Part shown: in pieces, positions 1 to 11,029 of the stretch
Position numbering within the stretch: the stretch's first letter is position 1
Layout: the number at the start of each line of letters is the position of its first letter
The notes under the pieces: model-generated
Databases searched by the model: none
Told to the model about the DNA's origin: nothing
The model's input: only the letters and a program-made list of their open reading frames with translations
Source: Corallium rubrum
Taxonomy: Eukaryota > Cnidaria > Anthozoa > Scleralcyonacea > Coralliidae
DNA length: 64,000 bases
Direction: 5' to 3'
Assembly (NCBI GenBank): GCA_964035015.1
Contig: OZ036005.1
Span: 12,326,468 to 12,390,467 of the forward strand
Translations under genes and position numbers: made by a program

Positions 1-880
1 GGGTGGATGGGTGGATGGGTGGATGGGTGGATGGGTGGATGGGTGGATGGGTGGATGGGTGGATGGGTGGATGGGTGGATGGGTGGATGGGTGGATGGGT
101 GGATGGGTGGATGGGTGGATGGGTGGATGGGTGGATGGGTGGATGGGTGGATGGGTGGATGGGTGGATGAGTGGATGAGTGGATGAGTGGATAAGTGGAT
201 AAGGATGTAAGGAGAAAAGGAGATAAGGAGATAAGGAGATAAGGAGATAAGGAGATAAGGAGATAAGGAGATAAGGAGATAAGTAGATAAGTAGATAAGT
301 AGATAAGTAGATAAGTGGATAAGTAGATAAGTAGATAAGTAGATAAGTAGATAAACAGATAAACAGATAAACAGATAAACAGATAAACCGATAAACAGAT
401 AAACAGATAAACAGATAAACAGATAAACAGATAAACAATAGATAAACAGATAAACAGATAAACAGATAAACAGATAAACAGATAAACAGATAAACAGATA
501 AACAGATAAACAGATAAACAGATAAACAGATAAACAGATAAACAGATAAACAGATAAACAGATAAACAGATAAACAGATAAACAGATAAACAGATAAACA
601 GATAAACAGATAAACAGATAAACAGATAAACAGATAAACAGATAAACAGATAAACAGATAAACAGATAAACAGATAAACAGATAAACAGATAAACAGATA
701 AACAGATAAACAGATAAACAGATAAACAGATAAACAGATAAACAGATAAACAGATAAACAGATAAACAGATAAACAGATAAACAGATAAACAGATAAACA
801 GATAAACAGATAAACAGATAAACAGATAAACAGATAAACAAATAAACAGATAAACAGATAAACAGATAAATAGATAAATA
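1..880. repeat. 8-bp satellite with stepwise unit change
   Basis: A continuous octamer array. The unit changes in order along the array: GGGTGGAT, GAGTGGAT, AAGTGGAT, AAGGAGAT, AAGTAGAT, AAACAGAT (the longest block, about 355-865) and AAATAGAT. Each change is one or two bases and the 8-bp register is almost unbroken. The array starts at or before the window edge. No coding potential. Confidence 0.95.
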
Positions 881-938
881 GATAAATAGATAAATAAGTA
901 AATATATAAATAAATAAATAAATATATAAATAAATACA

Positions 939-981
<43 letters not shown>

Positions 982-986
982 AGAAA

Positions 987-1037
<51 letters not shown>

Positions 1038-1042
1038 ATATA
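881..1042. repeat. (AAAT)n microsatellite
   Basis: A tetranucleotide tract continuing from the octamer array. It ends about 25 bp from the donor side of the SRCR exon on the minus strand, so it lies in the intron that follows that exon. Confidence 0.9.
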
Positions 1043-1068
1043 AATAAAAAATTTTAAATCCAACCTAC

Positions 1069-4000
1069 CACATTTTATCCAACTCATAATATAATCATTA
1101 GTGTCGTTCAAGAACTCCCATCCGCTATAGCTACAATTACACAAGTTCTTTTCTTTCCCATTGCATTTTAAATTTGTAAGAGCAACAATATTTCCTGAAA
1201 CTTGAGTTAAATTTTCAGGTGTGTAGTAATTCAGTGCTGTTCGAAACTGAAGCTCTCTGCAAGCCACAAAGGTTTTCGCAACGTTGAATCCTTGACCACT
1301 CAAGTAACGCCAGGTTCGGTTGATGTAAACTTGAATATTTCCATTTGTGTCATTTACCGGGAGACCATCGGATTGATTTACCAAACGAATTCGGAATCCT
1401 AATCAGACATAAGATACCAGAAATGTGGATATACATAGTAAAAATTATTTACCCATGCTATGAGCTAATTCTTTTCTAGATTCAGAAACATGCATGGATC
1501 TTAAAACAAGGTTAACACTTTGAAGCGCAACGACGAGTCTTTAGTATTTTATTCTCGCTAACGCTAGACGATTTTATTCAGCACAGGGAGAGGTCCAGGC
1601 CTCAAAGTGTTAAAACCTACTCTTTAAAGTGCTTATATCACTTGTGGGGTTTTAAAGTAATTGAATAGAGCAGAAAAAATCAGTTAATAAGTTATTTGGC
1701 CGTTTTTGATTTAGTCAAATAGTTCCTGACATATATTGGTTCAGAAGGACATGCCAATTCTCAAAAATTTCCGGCTTATTGATTCACAAAAACAGATATA
1801 TTTGACTGAAAAATCGAAATGTAGAGCTCACACCCGTTTTCCAGTACGCACGAGAGTTCCAACTAAGAAGACGGTCGGCTTAGGTTCCTGAGGTCCAGGC
1901 CCCCGTGCTTAAAAAATGAACGACGGAAATTTTTCGCGAAAAACCGAAATTGGCATGTTTAAAGGCTTACATTTCAGAAACTATAAGTAAATCAAAAACA
2001 GCAAAATAACTTATTAACTAACTTTTTTTGCTCTAATCAAATACGTTAAAACCCCACAAGTGATATAAGGCACTTTAACACTTTGAAGCCTGACGACGAA
2101 TCTTTAGTATTTTATTCTGGCGAACGCCAGACGATTTTATTCTACGCAGGGAGAGGTCCAGGCCTGATTAATAATAATTCATGAATAATTCATGAGGAAA
2201 ACACAATTAGGAAATCAGTACCATGTCTGTGGTTTTATATCTGATAAAACTTATTGACGTCAAAAAGAATACTAATAGCATTCTTTTTTGCGATAGCCCA
2301 TATGCATTTGCACGTTGACGTATGATGGCTTTGGGTGACTACAACTACCAGAATGTTTTGCTAGTATTTCTAGGGTTTCGGCTGAAAGAGATGACTCAAA
2401 GGGACCCGTCCAGTCCTTTCACGACTGTTCCAAATTAATAAGTCGTCGAATTTGTTTTCTCCAAATTTGTCGTCAAGTTTCAGTGAGTCTCAAGATTTTA
2501 GCAATCTTTTCAATACCCTAACCACAACAAGAACCCTAGCTCTAAGCACAAATCTGGTTTAGTCTCTAGCTATTTTGAAAAACATATTTGACGATATATT
2601 TTGGAAAAGCCGTGAAAGAACTGGACGGTCCCTTTGAGTAATCTATTTTAGCCGAAACCCTAGAATACTGACAAAGCATTCCGGTAGTTCGGTAGTCACC
2701 CAACCGCAATGTCATGTCGTCGTGTAAATGGCCTATTGAACAGGGCCGTCGGGAACAAATTCATATGGGGAGGGGGGGCTGAAAAGGGTGGGGCCATGCG
2801 AATTAGTGACTGCATTTCCAGGAGGTACAGGGGTATACCCCCGGAAATTTTTGAAATATAGAACCTCGGAAACACCATTTCCTGCAATTTGAGCGAATGT
2901 TTTCAGCTCATTTTGCGGCAGGCATAGTTCAAATTTTACATAAAAATGGAGAATCACATCAATATTTCCTCGCCCGCTTCAAAAAGCACGCGTTTGATCT
3001 CTGACATGCATGCGTCGCACGAGAAGATGTTTTGAGCCGCTCTTGCAATGCCTAAGATTCCTTAGTAACTAAGATATATCCAAGAAATCAAGAATATTTA
3101 AATTGGGAGTGAAGGATACTAATAAAATCATGTTCAAACCCAGGGCAATATCTAACAGATTTTTGCATCTTCAAAAGAATGTTGCAAATATTAGCAAATT
3201 ATTGGGGGGGGGGGGGGGGGGTGCTGCAACCTGCCCCACCCCCACCCCCCGATTCCTCCGCTTCTGACGGGCCTGATTCACTGATCTCAAATAATAGACT
3301 CATTATACTGGATAGAGCATCTACTGTTTTGCGCGTGGCAAAAATTGAAGTCGGAAGTGAGGCTAAAAATCGCGCGGCGGCCATATCCGGTGGGACCCAC
3401 AATAATACTGAATCATAGTTTTCGCCTTTGGTTTTCGCTTTAAATGATCGGATTTTTAACGAAAACCAGCTAAATTTTTGTGACATGTATCTGTCGCTAT
3501 GGGAGAACTTAAAAGTGGCTGTATGAAAACCAAGTGGGTCCCACTTGAAATGGCTGCCGCTAATTTATTCCGACTTCACAGCGAGCACCGGATGCTCTAT
3601 CCAGTATAATGAGTCTATTATTTGAGATCAGTGGCCTAATTGAATGAAACAAAAAAAATCCATAATAGTTTTGTCTAATCCAAGCTTATAATCGGATTTA
3701 AAAATAATTTATGAGGGAAAGACAAAGGAAATTCGTACCATGCATAGCCCACTCTTATTATAGCAATTAATTTGAATATTCTTTTATGTGCGTCTTACTA
3801 AGCCTTTCTCGCCTCGTTTATGTGTCTGCAATTCAAAATAATCTTTGCTTCATAACGAGGCCAGACAGGCTCATTTAGTCAGAGGCGTAGGAAGCGAGGG
3901 GGCTGGGGGGGCTTGAGCCCCCCCAAAATTTTGAATGGGGGGGCTGAGCCCCCCCCAAAAAAAGTCAGGACAAGGCAAGCGTTGCTAAATTTAATGATTG

Positions 4001-5010
4001 TATTAGTACGACTATACAGAGGCTAGGAGAGAAGCTACTTACGGCAATCTACCTACGGGGTTCATCTTTGGTTCGTATTAAAATTACTTTATTTGTACTT
4101 CACTTGTTTGTATAGTATACCATATTTTTTAAGTTTGTCAATAAAAAGCAGCTTACCAGTCATAAACCACAAATTTGAGAATGTCTGCGATTAATCGGAG
4201 TCTTGATAAAATGGCGAGTGACGGCGCGCGACAACAAAGTTAATTATACAGAAGCTAAGTTGACGAAGAATTAGAAGCTATTGTGTAGGTGTTTAAACAC
4301 AATTATTGAAAGATTATTAAAGCGACTTCAATGCATGCAATCCCTAAAAAGTGTTCAGTTTTGTGAAGTGTCGTCTGTCGAGGCTTTAAGGTATGTTGGT
4401 TTAATAATTTCTTCGTTTTTATGTTAAAATTTGAACTATGCCTGCTGTAGAATTAGATGAAAAAGTTTCCTCAAATTGCTGCAAATTGTGTTTCCGAGGT
4501 TCTAGATTTCAAAATTTTCCGGGACAGCACCCGAACCCCGCTAAAAATGCGGTCACTGATTATCTGCATGTCGACTTCAGCCTCCCCAACTTTGAATCCG
4601 TTCCTACGCCTCTGCATTTAGTGCACATAAAAATTTTTTTAAAGTGAAGGTCTTTATGAAAGCGGTCTATGTCCGTCGTTTTGTATCTGATAAAGAATTC
4701 TTCTGATTTACATAAATTTTAGCTTCAAAATGTACATGTCTATGCCAATAAACGTATCAAATAGTTCGTTTTTGAAGCTATTCAAAACATTCGCAGTGCG
4801 TGATTAATCAGATCCCAAACATGCACTCGGCTTTGTTTTATTGCATCTGATAAAGCACTGCTGCTCATGGGTTATATCATTATACAGGAAACATGTATTA
4901 CGTCATGCATGTATTGTCACTATACTTAACTGACATATCTACTAACCTTCGATAAAACAACCAAACAACGAAAGAATAACAAGAATAACATAAGCTTTAG
5001 TTGAACCCAT
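1069..5010 (-). CDS. Secreted SRCR-domain protein, first two coding exons (partial)
   Basis: Exon 1 is 5010-4947 and exon 2 is 1398-1069, both on the minus strand. Exon 1 starts [18 protein letters not shown], a typical signal peptide, and ends in phase 1 at a GTTAGT donor. Exon 2 begins after an ATTAG acceptor. The junction codon reads GGA, giving [11 protein letters not shown], the usual opening of a scavenger receptor cysteine-rich domain. Further SRCR marks follow: [45 protein letters not shown] and CNCSYSGW, ending IKCG at a GTAGGT donor. Both exon boundaries are phase 1, as is usual for SRCR exons. The visible part codes for 131 residues; the rest lies left of the window. The likely role is an extracellular or membrane pattern-recognition or adhesion protein, but the downstream domains are unseen. 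The 3.5-kb intron is filled with fold-back elements. The frame is read directly; the family call rests on motif recognition. Confidence 0.75.
1512..1613. mobile_element. Short TTAA-bounded MITE
   Basis: TTAA at both ends, inverted ends TTAACACTTTGA / CAAAGTGTTAA, and an internal near-palindrome around CTAACGCTAGACG. Relatives lie at 2075, 8155, 8333, 32681 and 32793. Confidence 0.65.
1624..2078. mobile_element. TTAA-bounded fold-back element
   Basis: Long inverted arms: TTAAAGTGCTTATATCACTT at the left, and its complement CAAGTGATATAAGGCACTTT at the right. TTAA lies at both ends. Same end sequence as the elements at 29459, 30394 and 58651. Non-coding. Confidence 0.7.
2075..2168. mobile_element. 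Short TTAA MITE, right end missing
   Basis: Shares its TTAA with the preceding element. It contains CTGGCGAACGCCAGACG and the GGGAGAGGTCCAGGCC segment also seen at 1586-1602. The right TTAA end is absent. Confidence 0.5.
2332..2701. repeat. Long inverted repeat (fold-back element)
   Basis: Left arm GGGTGACTAC..., with GGGTTTCGGCTGAAAGAG and GGGACCCGTCCAGTCC; right arm carries the complements GGACGGTCCC, TAGCCGAAACCC and GTAGTCACCC. Arms of about 90 bp surround a spacer of about 190 bp. No frame of note. Confidence 0.6.
3279..3632. repeat. Long inverted repeat (fold-back element)
   Basis: Left arm CTGATCTCAAATAATAGACT and right arm AGTCTATTATTTGAGATCAG, continuing inward through TTATACTGGATAGAGCATC and its complement. 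A second pair of arms lies around CCATATCCGGTGGGACCCAC and GTGGGTCCCACTTGAAATGG. A poly-G run lies just outside at 3204-3222. Confidence 0.65.
3885..4615. mobile_element. Repeat with short inverted ends and G-rich tract
   Basis: Ends read CAGAGGCGTAGGAA at the left and TTCCTACGCCTCTG at the right. The left part holds a G-rich/C-rich near-palindrome (3898-3960). A short open frame at 4438-4646 crosses the right end and has no recognisable domain. Confidence 0.4.
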
Positions 5011-5188
5011 TATATCTCCACTAGGATTTCTAATCAGTTATTTGAATCAGTTTATTCAAACTTCAATGTTTGTAAACTTTCCAAGAAATGAAAACACTAA
5101 AAATATTGAGACAGCAATTCATACTTGAGAACAAAAGTTATAAAATATTATAATTTATATATGTCAGATTTTATATGCGATGACAAGA

Positions 5189-5190
<2 letters not shown>

Positions 5191-5222
<32 letters not shown>

Positions 5223-5281
5223 ATATAATTGAAATGTATTGAACAATTTTTCATTATTATGATTGTAGGGGTCCGTGTCGT

Positions 5282-5355
<74 letters not shown>
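5191..5355. repeat. (TA)n and (TA)n-(TG)n microsatellites
   Basis: A (TA)n tract at 5191-5218 and a compound (TA)n-(TG)n tract at 5285-5355, which borders a 5S-derived SINE. Confidence 0.95.
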
Positions 5356-5359
<4 letters not shown>

Positions 5360-5374
5360 TTTGTTATTGCATGT

Positions 5375-5665
5375 GCTGTTAGCGCGCTGCTTCTCGCCAA
5401 AAGTTAAGCCCGGTTAGACGCCGTTAGTACTTGGATGGGTGTCCACTTGAGAATGACCCCGTTGTCGAATTTGGAACTCGTGCGAGTAGAGTTCAAGTTG
5501 ATCTCTCCTGTGCTTCGAGAGTTTTTCGCCGGGTTCTCCAATGTTCCTCTCTCCGTAAAATCAACACCTACATCAGATCTTAGCTGTGATCCATTGGTCT
5601 GAATTGTGTCGTATGACGGCTGCCTGGAGCGCCTTTGATATGCCTCGACATGCATTAATTGTATG
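5375..5665 (+). mobile_element. 5S rRNA-derived SINE
   Basis: The head contains AAGTTAAGCCCGGTTAGACG, then GTTAGTACTTGGATGGGTG, close to the internal-promoter half of 5S rRNA (AAGTTAAGC ... GGTTAGTACTTGGATGGG). Homologous body sequence (TTTTTCGCC, AAAATCAACACCTA, TTAGCTGTGATCC) recurs on the minus strand at 40745-41040 and partly at 18405-18560. The 5' part of the 5S gene is diverged, so this is not a functional rRNA gene. Confidence 0.7.
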
Positions 5666-5669
5666 GCTT

Positions 5670-6390
5670 AAATAATTGTTACATTAATATGACAGTCGTA
5701 TTCTTTATAAATATTACATTGAAGATGTTGCAATCGAGTGCAGAATGAAGGTCTCCGTATATATACGTGTGTAATCTACCGTATAACAATATATAGTTAG
5801 CTGCAGCGAAAATATTAACTAAACTAATTCATCGTCTGGTATTTGCCAGGGTAAAAAAAAAAGTACTACCAAAGATCAATAAATAGAGTTAAATTTGAAA
5901 TTTTTTTGTAAACATGATGTATAACACAAATAAATTGTTTTTGAGCAAGTATTGCATTACTCTGCTTATTACCAGTAGTATTGTTGTCTAGAATTTCGCG
6001 AACTGTTTCGTATACTTTATACACTAGGGTTAGATAAGCGATAATTCGACCAAAACTGTCAACATTCATCTCTTCGTAAAAAACACTCAGATTACTTAAC
6101 CAAAAACCCGCTATATTCCTCTAAACCAGGTTTAAGATAAAAAATATGAAGTGTCTCTATAAAGTGTCTATCCATTTCGGTTTCGTTCCTCTACAAACTA
6201 AGCCAAAGTAAACGATAACTCTCTAAAATCGTTAACACTTTTTGCCACCAAACGTGTATAAGACTGTTTGATCATTTATGTTCTAACTAATATAATGTTC
6301 AAAGTCTCCATATTATTCAAATAATATTCAGGTCTCACCGGAGCAGTTATCTCTGCCAATTCAGACACTTAGGCTGTTCAAAACTCTCTT
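5670..6390. other. AT-rich sequence without recognised gene
   Basis: Only short stop-bounded frames. The segment TTTAAGATAAAAAATATGAA near 6130 recurs with slight change at 7648, on the other side of the element at 6395-7650. Nothing else recognised. Confidence 0.5.
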
Positions 6391-6394
6391 ACCC

Positions 6395-7650
6395 TGTGAG
6401 CAGAGCTTTCTTTTCCTTATTTCTTCGCTGAGAGAGAGGAAGAAAAGTAGGCTCAGCTCTGCTGTATACGTGCTTGGCTTCGTCCAAGATTTAGGACGAA
6501 GTAACCCGTTTAAGACCCGTTTAAGACTCGTTTAACCGGTTCTCGTTTTGTTTTCTGCTGTGATTGGGACTGGGTTCGAGACTGTAACCAAGCAACTGAC
6601 ATGCATGCGCAATGGAAACCAGTCCGGAACATTGAACTCTAAATAAACTGGAACGATAACTCGTTTGCACGTTTTGAAGCCAACATGGGGGGCCGCCATG
6701 CAGTCAACCCCAGTCCCTTTTACTGTATAACCGAGAGAAAATGAAGCTGAATTTAGTGAACTGGGTTGAAAAAACAGCTTGAAATCAAAGAAAAACTAAA
6801 CTTGTTAACCACTTTTAGGCTTAAATCAAATTCCAATATACCGTAGAGTGGGTGAACACTGACATGACGAGTAAAAACAAGGAAAACAGTAAAAATAGAA
6901 GCTCTCAAATGAAAGTCAACAATACGCAACCAAAATTGCCATTGGTTTGGACAAATATAAAGAAAATACATATGACACCCAGGTTTAAAATGAAGAGGTT
7001 GTTTATAAAAACAGTTGGGTTTTAAATTTATCAATTTTCAGTAGAAAAAACCCAACAAAATGCACTTTACCGTGTGTTATTACAGCTCTGGAATTACTCT
7101 TCGTATCGGAAAATGTCAGATTTAGCATTTCCACAACTGAAACTTGAGTTAAAGCTATAATTTAGCATTATCTTATTACTAATTCTTGGTAAGACAACTT
7201 TCAAACGTTTGAGATAACAAAGAAAAATAAGAGAAACCTGCATTTTCCGTACGAGTTTCGGACTCGAATTTTGCTTTGTTCGGCAGATATTTCGTCATTC
7301 AATCCATTTTCGTATGTAGAAATTGTTCAGGTACAAGGCCAATAAGCCCAATACATACTATCTTCTTCGTTATCATCTATAAAAAAACTTTAGGTCTAAA
7401 AAGCGGTTGTTTTTTGCAGCGAGTTTTCAGTTTTTCATTGTGCCCTTCATAGGTTCTGTTGACGTCAGACGTGCAATGGCGACCCCCAGCGGCCGGAAGT
7501 TTGACTTCACCCAATCATAGGGCCTTTCTTATGGAGTTAGCGTTCCAGTTTATTTAGAGTTCAATGGTCCGGCACAAATACAGCAGAGTCCACTTTTCTT
7601 CCTCTCTCTCAGCGAAAAAATAAGGAAAAGAAGGCTCTGCTCGCAGTTTA
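6395..7650. mobile_element. Non-autonomous DNA transposon with about 75-bp inverted ends
   Basis: Left end CTGTGAGCAGAGCTTTCTTT; the right end is the inverse, matching over TTCGCTGAGAGAGAGGAAG. A second inverted pair lies further in (CTCTAAATAAACTGGAACG near 6639 and CGTTCCAGTTTATTTAGAG near 7542). The interior has no transposase-like frame. Confidence 0.65.
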
Positions 7651-8020
7651 AGATAAAAAATATAAAGTGTGTCTACTAATTTCTCTTTAGTTCATTGTAA
7701 AGAACGTCTACTTTGTTAAAGTTTACTGTACGCATACCCTGTACGTCTACGTGTCCCACAACTGCCGACTGTCAGTAAGGTAACGTGTATAAGGATATAA
7801 GTCGAGTGCCTTTTACAAAACTTCGGAAATCAGTCGGAGACCAATCGGGAATGACGTATTCGCACGGGGGGTTGGTTTGAGAATTAGTTGGTTATGACGT
7901 AGTGAATACCAGGGGGTTGTGTAACAGCTAGGGTTTAGGGGGTTGGATGAAAGTTAGGGTTAACAGAGTCCCATAAGAGCCTGAGATATAATGACGTAAG
8001 CATAGATATCATGCGTGTGT

Positions 8021-8080
8021 CACAGTGCGTGAGTCACGGTGCGTGAGTCAGGGTGCGTGAGTCACGGTGCGTGAGTCAGC
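8021..8080. repeat. 14-bp tandem repeat carrying four TGAGTCA motifs
   Basis: Four units of roughly GTGCGTGAGTCACG. Each contains TGAGTCA, the consensus of AP-1 (bZIP) sites. No gene start is recognised nearby, so a regulatory role is only a possibility. Confidence 0.7.
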
Positions 8081-8154
8081 TGAATATTCATGAGGCGGCA
8101 TCCCTTTCGACACTATATGGGGAGGTTATCTACGTACTTACGAAGAACAATATC

Positions 8155-8316
8155 TTAACCTTTTGACTCCTATAAGCACGCATGTATATAGATGCACCTT
8201 AATATTTTTATTCATATTAATTATTTTATGGGCACGAGGTTGAGTATTTTACTCTGGCTAACGCCCAACGATTTTCTCGATCGTCAAGGAAACACCCCTG
8301 AAAGTCAAGGGGTTAA
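8155..8316. mobile_element. Short TTAA MITE
   Basis: TTAACCTTTTGACTCC at the left, AGTCAAGGGGTTAA at the right and an internal CTCTGGCTAACGCC core. TTAA on both sides. Neighbour and relative of 8333-8448. Confidence 0.6.
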
Positions 8317-8332
8317 AAACCTATCTCAATGC

Positions 8333-8448
8333 TTAACTCTTTGACTCCTGAGCACGCATGTAGACGCATGAACCTTTAGTATTTTACTCTGGCTAACGCC
8401 AGATGATTTTACTCGTCAAGAGAAAACCCCTGGTAGTAAAGGGGTTAA
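8333..8448. mobile_element. Short TTAA MITE
   Basis: TTAACTCTTTGACTCCTG at the left, AAAGGGGTTAA at the right and the palindromic core TCTGGCTAACGCCAGA. One of the best-preserved members of the family. Confidence 0.7.
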
Positions 8449-8841
8449 AACTAGAAAGTTGTAGAAACTACCAGAAAATAACTAGGTATAATAATATAAA
8501 AAGAGTCAGGCATTAGCAAGTGTGTGACGTAATCGGAGGCCGAGGAACGATTTATTAGTAAACACACTCGACAAACGTCAAATACTTTAATACATATGCG
8601 GTTGGAAACTTGCACTAGTTATAATGTTATATTCATCATAAATTAACTTTCTTATGATTTAAATCGTCCCAAGCTTGTTAGTGCCAGGCCCTTTATACAA
8701 CACGGCTTTTATTGTAATATACTTTGTTAAAAAATTCAGAAATCAACGAAACGTTTTGCTTTAAATTTTTATCATCAGATTCGGATTCTCCGAGATTCTC
8801 TATATAGCTTGGCGAATGTATAAAGCCTGAAAATTAATTTA

Positions 8842-8925
8842 AATATAGTAAGGTTTGATATACTGCCGAAGCAGACGTAGGAGTCTAACGTTTCGAGGGA
8901 AGGTCCTTCGTATATTTCACAGTTT
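8842..8925. repeat. Half copy of the hairpin repeat found at 29991
   Basis: TAGTAAGGTTTGATATACTG, then GTAGGAGTCTAACGTTTCGA, matching one arm of the 29991-30162 palindrome. The other arm is absent. Confidence 0.6.
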
Positions 8926-9059
8926 GAAAATTAATTTACCTTGAGTTGACCTTCATAATAAGGGTTGAAACTTAGCAGATAATAATAATTAGAACTATAT
9001 ATATATTTCTCAATCAGAAGCGCTGAATTGCACCACGTGCAGGGACTTGAAATACCAGG

Positions 9060-9150
9060 GAAGTACTGGGCAGAGGACTTGAAATATTATTTCCAGTCCA
9101 AGGACTGGAAATAATATTTCAAGTCCTTGGACTTGAAATATTACTTCACA
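9060..9150. repeat. Imperfect palindrome of ACTTGAAATAT units
   Basis: GGACTTGAAATATTATTTCC, then AGTCCAAGGACT and its inverse. A similar palindrome built on CAAAGTCCTAGGACTTTG occurs at 41575-41635, so this is an interspersed family. Confidence 0.55.
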
Positions 9151-9527
9151 CAATCGGTTATTCATCCATACACTAATTACTAATGCACTAATTCATTTTG
9201 GGAATACACTAAGTGATTTTGAGAAGTCATTCGCCTCGGACTGGAACGAATTCCTCGTACTTGAAAACCCGGTCTAGTCCTCATTGTCGGCCTTTACATA
9301 TTACTTAAAATACTCATTATTAATTCATGAGAAAACACAAAAGAAATCACGACCGTGAAGGAGGTTGTATATCTGATACAAACCACGCGTGGTTGTATCA
9401 TTTGATACAACCTCTAGTTGTTGTAAATCAGGTCTATCTTAGCTCTAAAACATTGAAATTGAGCTTTTTCTGAATTAATCTGAACATATATTACTCATAT
9501 TAACATTAAAGACTCGGATTTTTTAAG

Positions 9528-9631
9528 CTATTTACAATATTCGTGTCCGTGTTGTATTGGATATGACAATCTCTCGCCTTCGGCTCGAGCTTGTATATCC
9601 AATACAACACGGCCACTCATATTGTAAATAG

Positions 9632-9633
<2 letters not shown>
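9528..9633. repeat. Palindrome followed by (TA)n
   Basis: Arms TTACAATATTCGTGTCCGTG and CACGGCCACTCATATTGTAA, with an inner pair TGTATTGGATAT / ATATCCAATACA and a short central hairpin CTCGCCTTCGGCTCGAG. Confidence 0.65.

Positions 9634-9705
<72 letters not shown>
9634..9705. repeat. (TA)n microsatellite
   Basis: An uninterrupted TA tract of about 70 bp. Confidence 0.95.
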
Positions 9706-9708
<3 letters not shown>

Positions 9709-9889
9709 TATAACCATTCACCATTAGTATATTTTTATTCAGTACCTGTTTAATCAGTTTATTGTGTCCAATACGATGACATGATACTCGTGAAAGTGAA
9801 ACGGTGTTAATTGTTGACCTTATAGTCCAATAGTGTATAAAATAGTAATAAGCTAGAAATAGTTCCCATATGTATATATAGTTACAGAA

Positions 9890-9990
9890 GACAAAACTTC
9901 CCATAGCCAGGCATAACTTCCCTAGCCATGCAAAACTTCCCACGTAGCCATGGAAGACTTCCCATAGCCCGGCACGCATGCATGCGTAGT
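9890..9990. repeat. Degenerate tandem repeat of about 18 bp
   Basis: Four or five imperfect copies of a unit like AACTTCCCATAGCCAGGCAT. Confidence 0.5.
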
Positions 9991-10054
9991 CGTTACTATA
10001 TATGGATACACGGATAAGCCTTGGCTACGCCACTGTAGTGCATGTGGTACGTTT

Positions 10055-10336
10055 GCGCATGGGCTCAACAAAAGTCATTGTTTTATGTTTTTGTTCAGGT
10101 TTATAAAAATTTTTTTGCACTTTCACGGTTACTGAGCATATTGTGTTTTCTGTATGAAGCAATCATCCAATATCAACGTTTGGATCAATCACTCAGCGAT
10201 ACTGTTTAAATATCAATAAACCTAAAGGAAAGGATTTGACACCTTCATGTACTTTCCAACATGAATCGTAGCTTGATTGTTAACCGCTTTGAAGTTTGCC
10301 GGGTTTCCAAACCATGTATATTTTCTATTAACTATG
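10055..10336. mobile_element. Diverged copy of the CATAG-ended MITE
   Basis: The right part (AAATATCAATAAACCTAAAG, GCTTTGAAGTTTGCCGGGTT, end TAACTATG) matches the copies at 11675, 57293 and 61776. The left terminus has decayed, so its target duplication cannot be read. Confidence 0.6.
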
Positions 10337-10746
10337 GCGTAATGTAAGTGTAACATACGTTTGGTGTACGTTCGTCAAGCTTATATACTTAGCATACACT
10401 GACTTATGATGTTTTGAGAGAGCATATATACTTATGATGTTTTGATGTTTTGAGAGGAAACCTTGATTATATAGGCTAGCGTCAAAATCTCAGCAAATCA
10501 TGATCAACTTTACAAAGTTAGATTAGAAAGTTTGTTATAATTTATTGGGACATGCATATAATGAAATCCGCGTTAACGTACTGAATTTTACACCATCCAC
10601 AACGAGAGGAAGCGATTAACCAAAGATGCTCCGATTTTAATGAAATACTACGCTTAAATGGATACCCGCAACGCATATTAATTACATGAAACTCTTCAGG
10701 AAGAAGTCTCTACATCTCATACGACTCATCACAACAACAACACTGA

Positions 10747-10875
10747 TTGGCTTTTCAAATTCCCTACATTTCAGACGCCGTCGACTACAAAATCAAAACC
10801 ATTTTCAGGAGGGAAGGAATCCCGATACGAATTACACACAAATCCAATAAACTACGTCCAGCTGTAAGAGGTAAC
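10747..10875 (+). pseudogene. Penelope-like element reverse-transcriptase fragment
   Basis: An open stretch reading IPYISDAVDYKIKTIFRREG, then IPIRITHKS, resembles the part of Penelope-like proteins just after the RT core (PYI-S-I---I--IF-----IPVR). Only about 43 residues survive and there is no catalytic motif. Assignment is by pattern alone. Parts of a Penelope-like element (GIY-YIG half) are also present at 61500-62310. Confidence 0.45.
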
Positions 10876-11029
10876 CTCGCGTCGCACAGGATGGACGCAA
10901 TTAGCAAACAGCTACTGCGCATCGCTCACTGCTATTGCTCGACTTGCTGTCACACACAATTGCAAGTTCGAAAGCTCCGCAAATTTCAAACTCCCACCAT
11001 CCCTCCCTTCGATTCAAAATGAATGGTAA

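Noticed and set aside
4438-4647. Small protein starting [12 protein letters not shown]
   Set aside because: The frame runs across the inverted end of a repeat element and has no domain or splice support.
5398-5450. Possible functional 5S rRNA gene
   Set aside because: Only the internal half matches 5S rRNA and the rest is SINE body shared with other copies.
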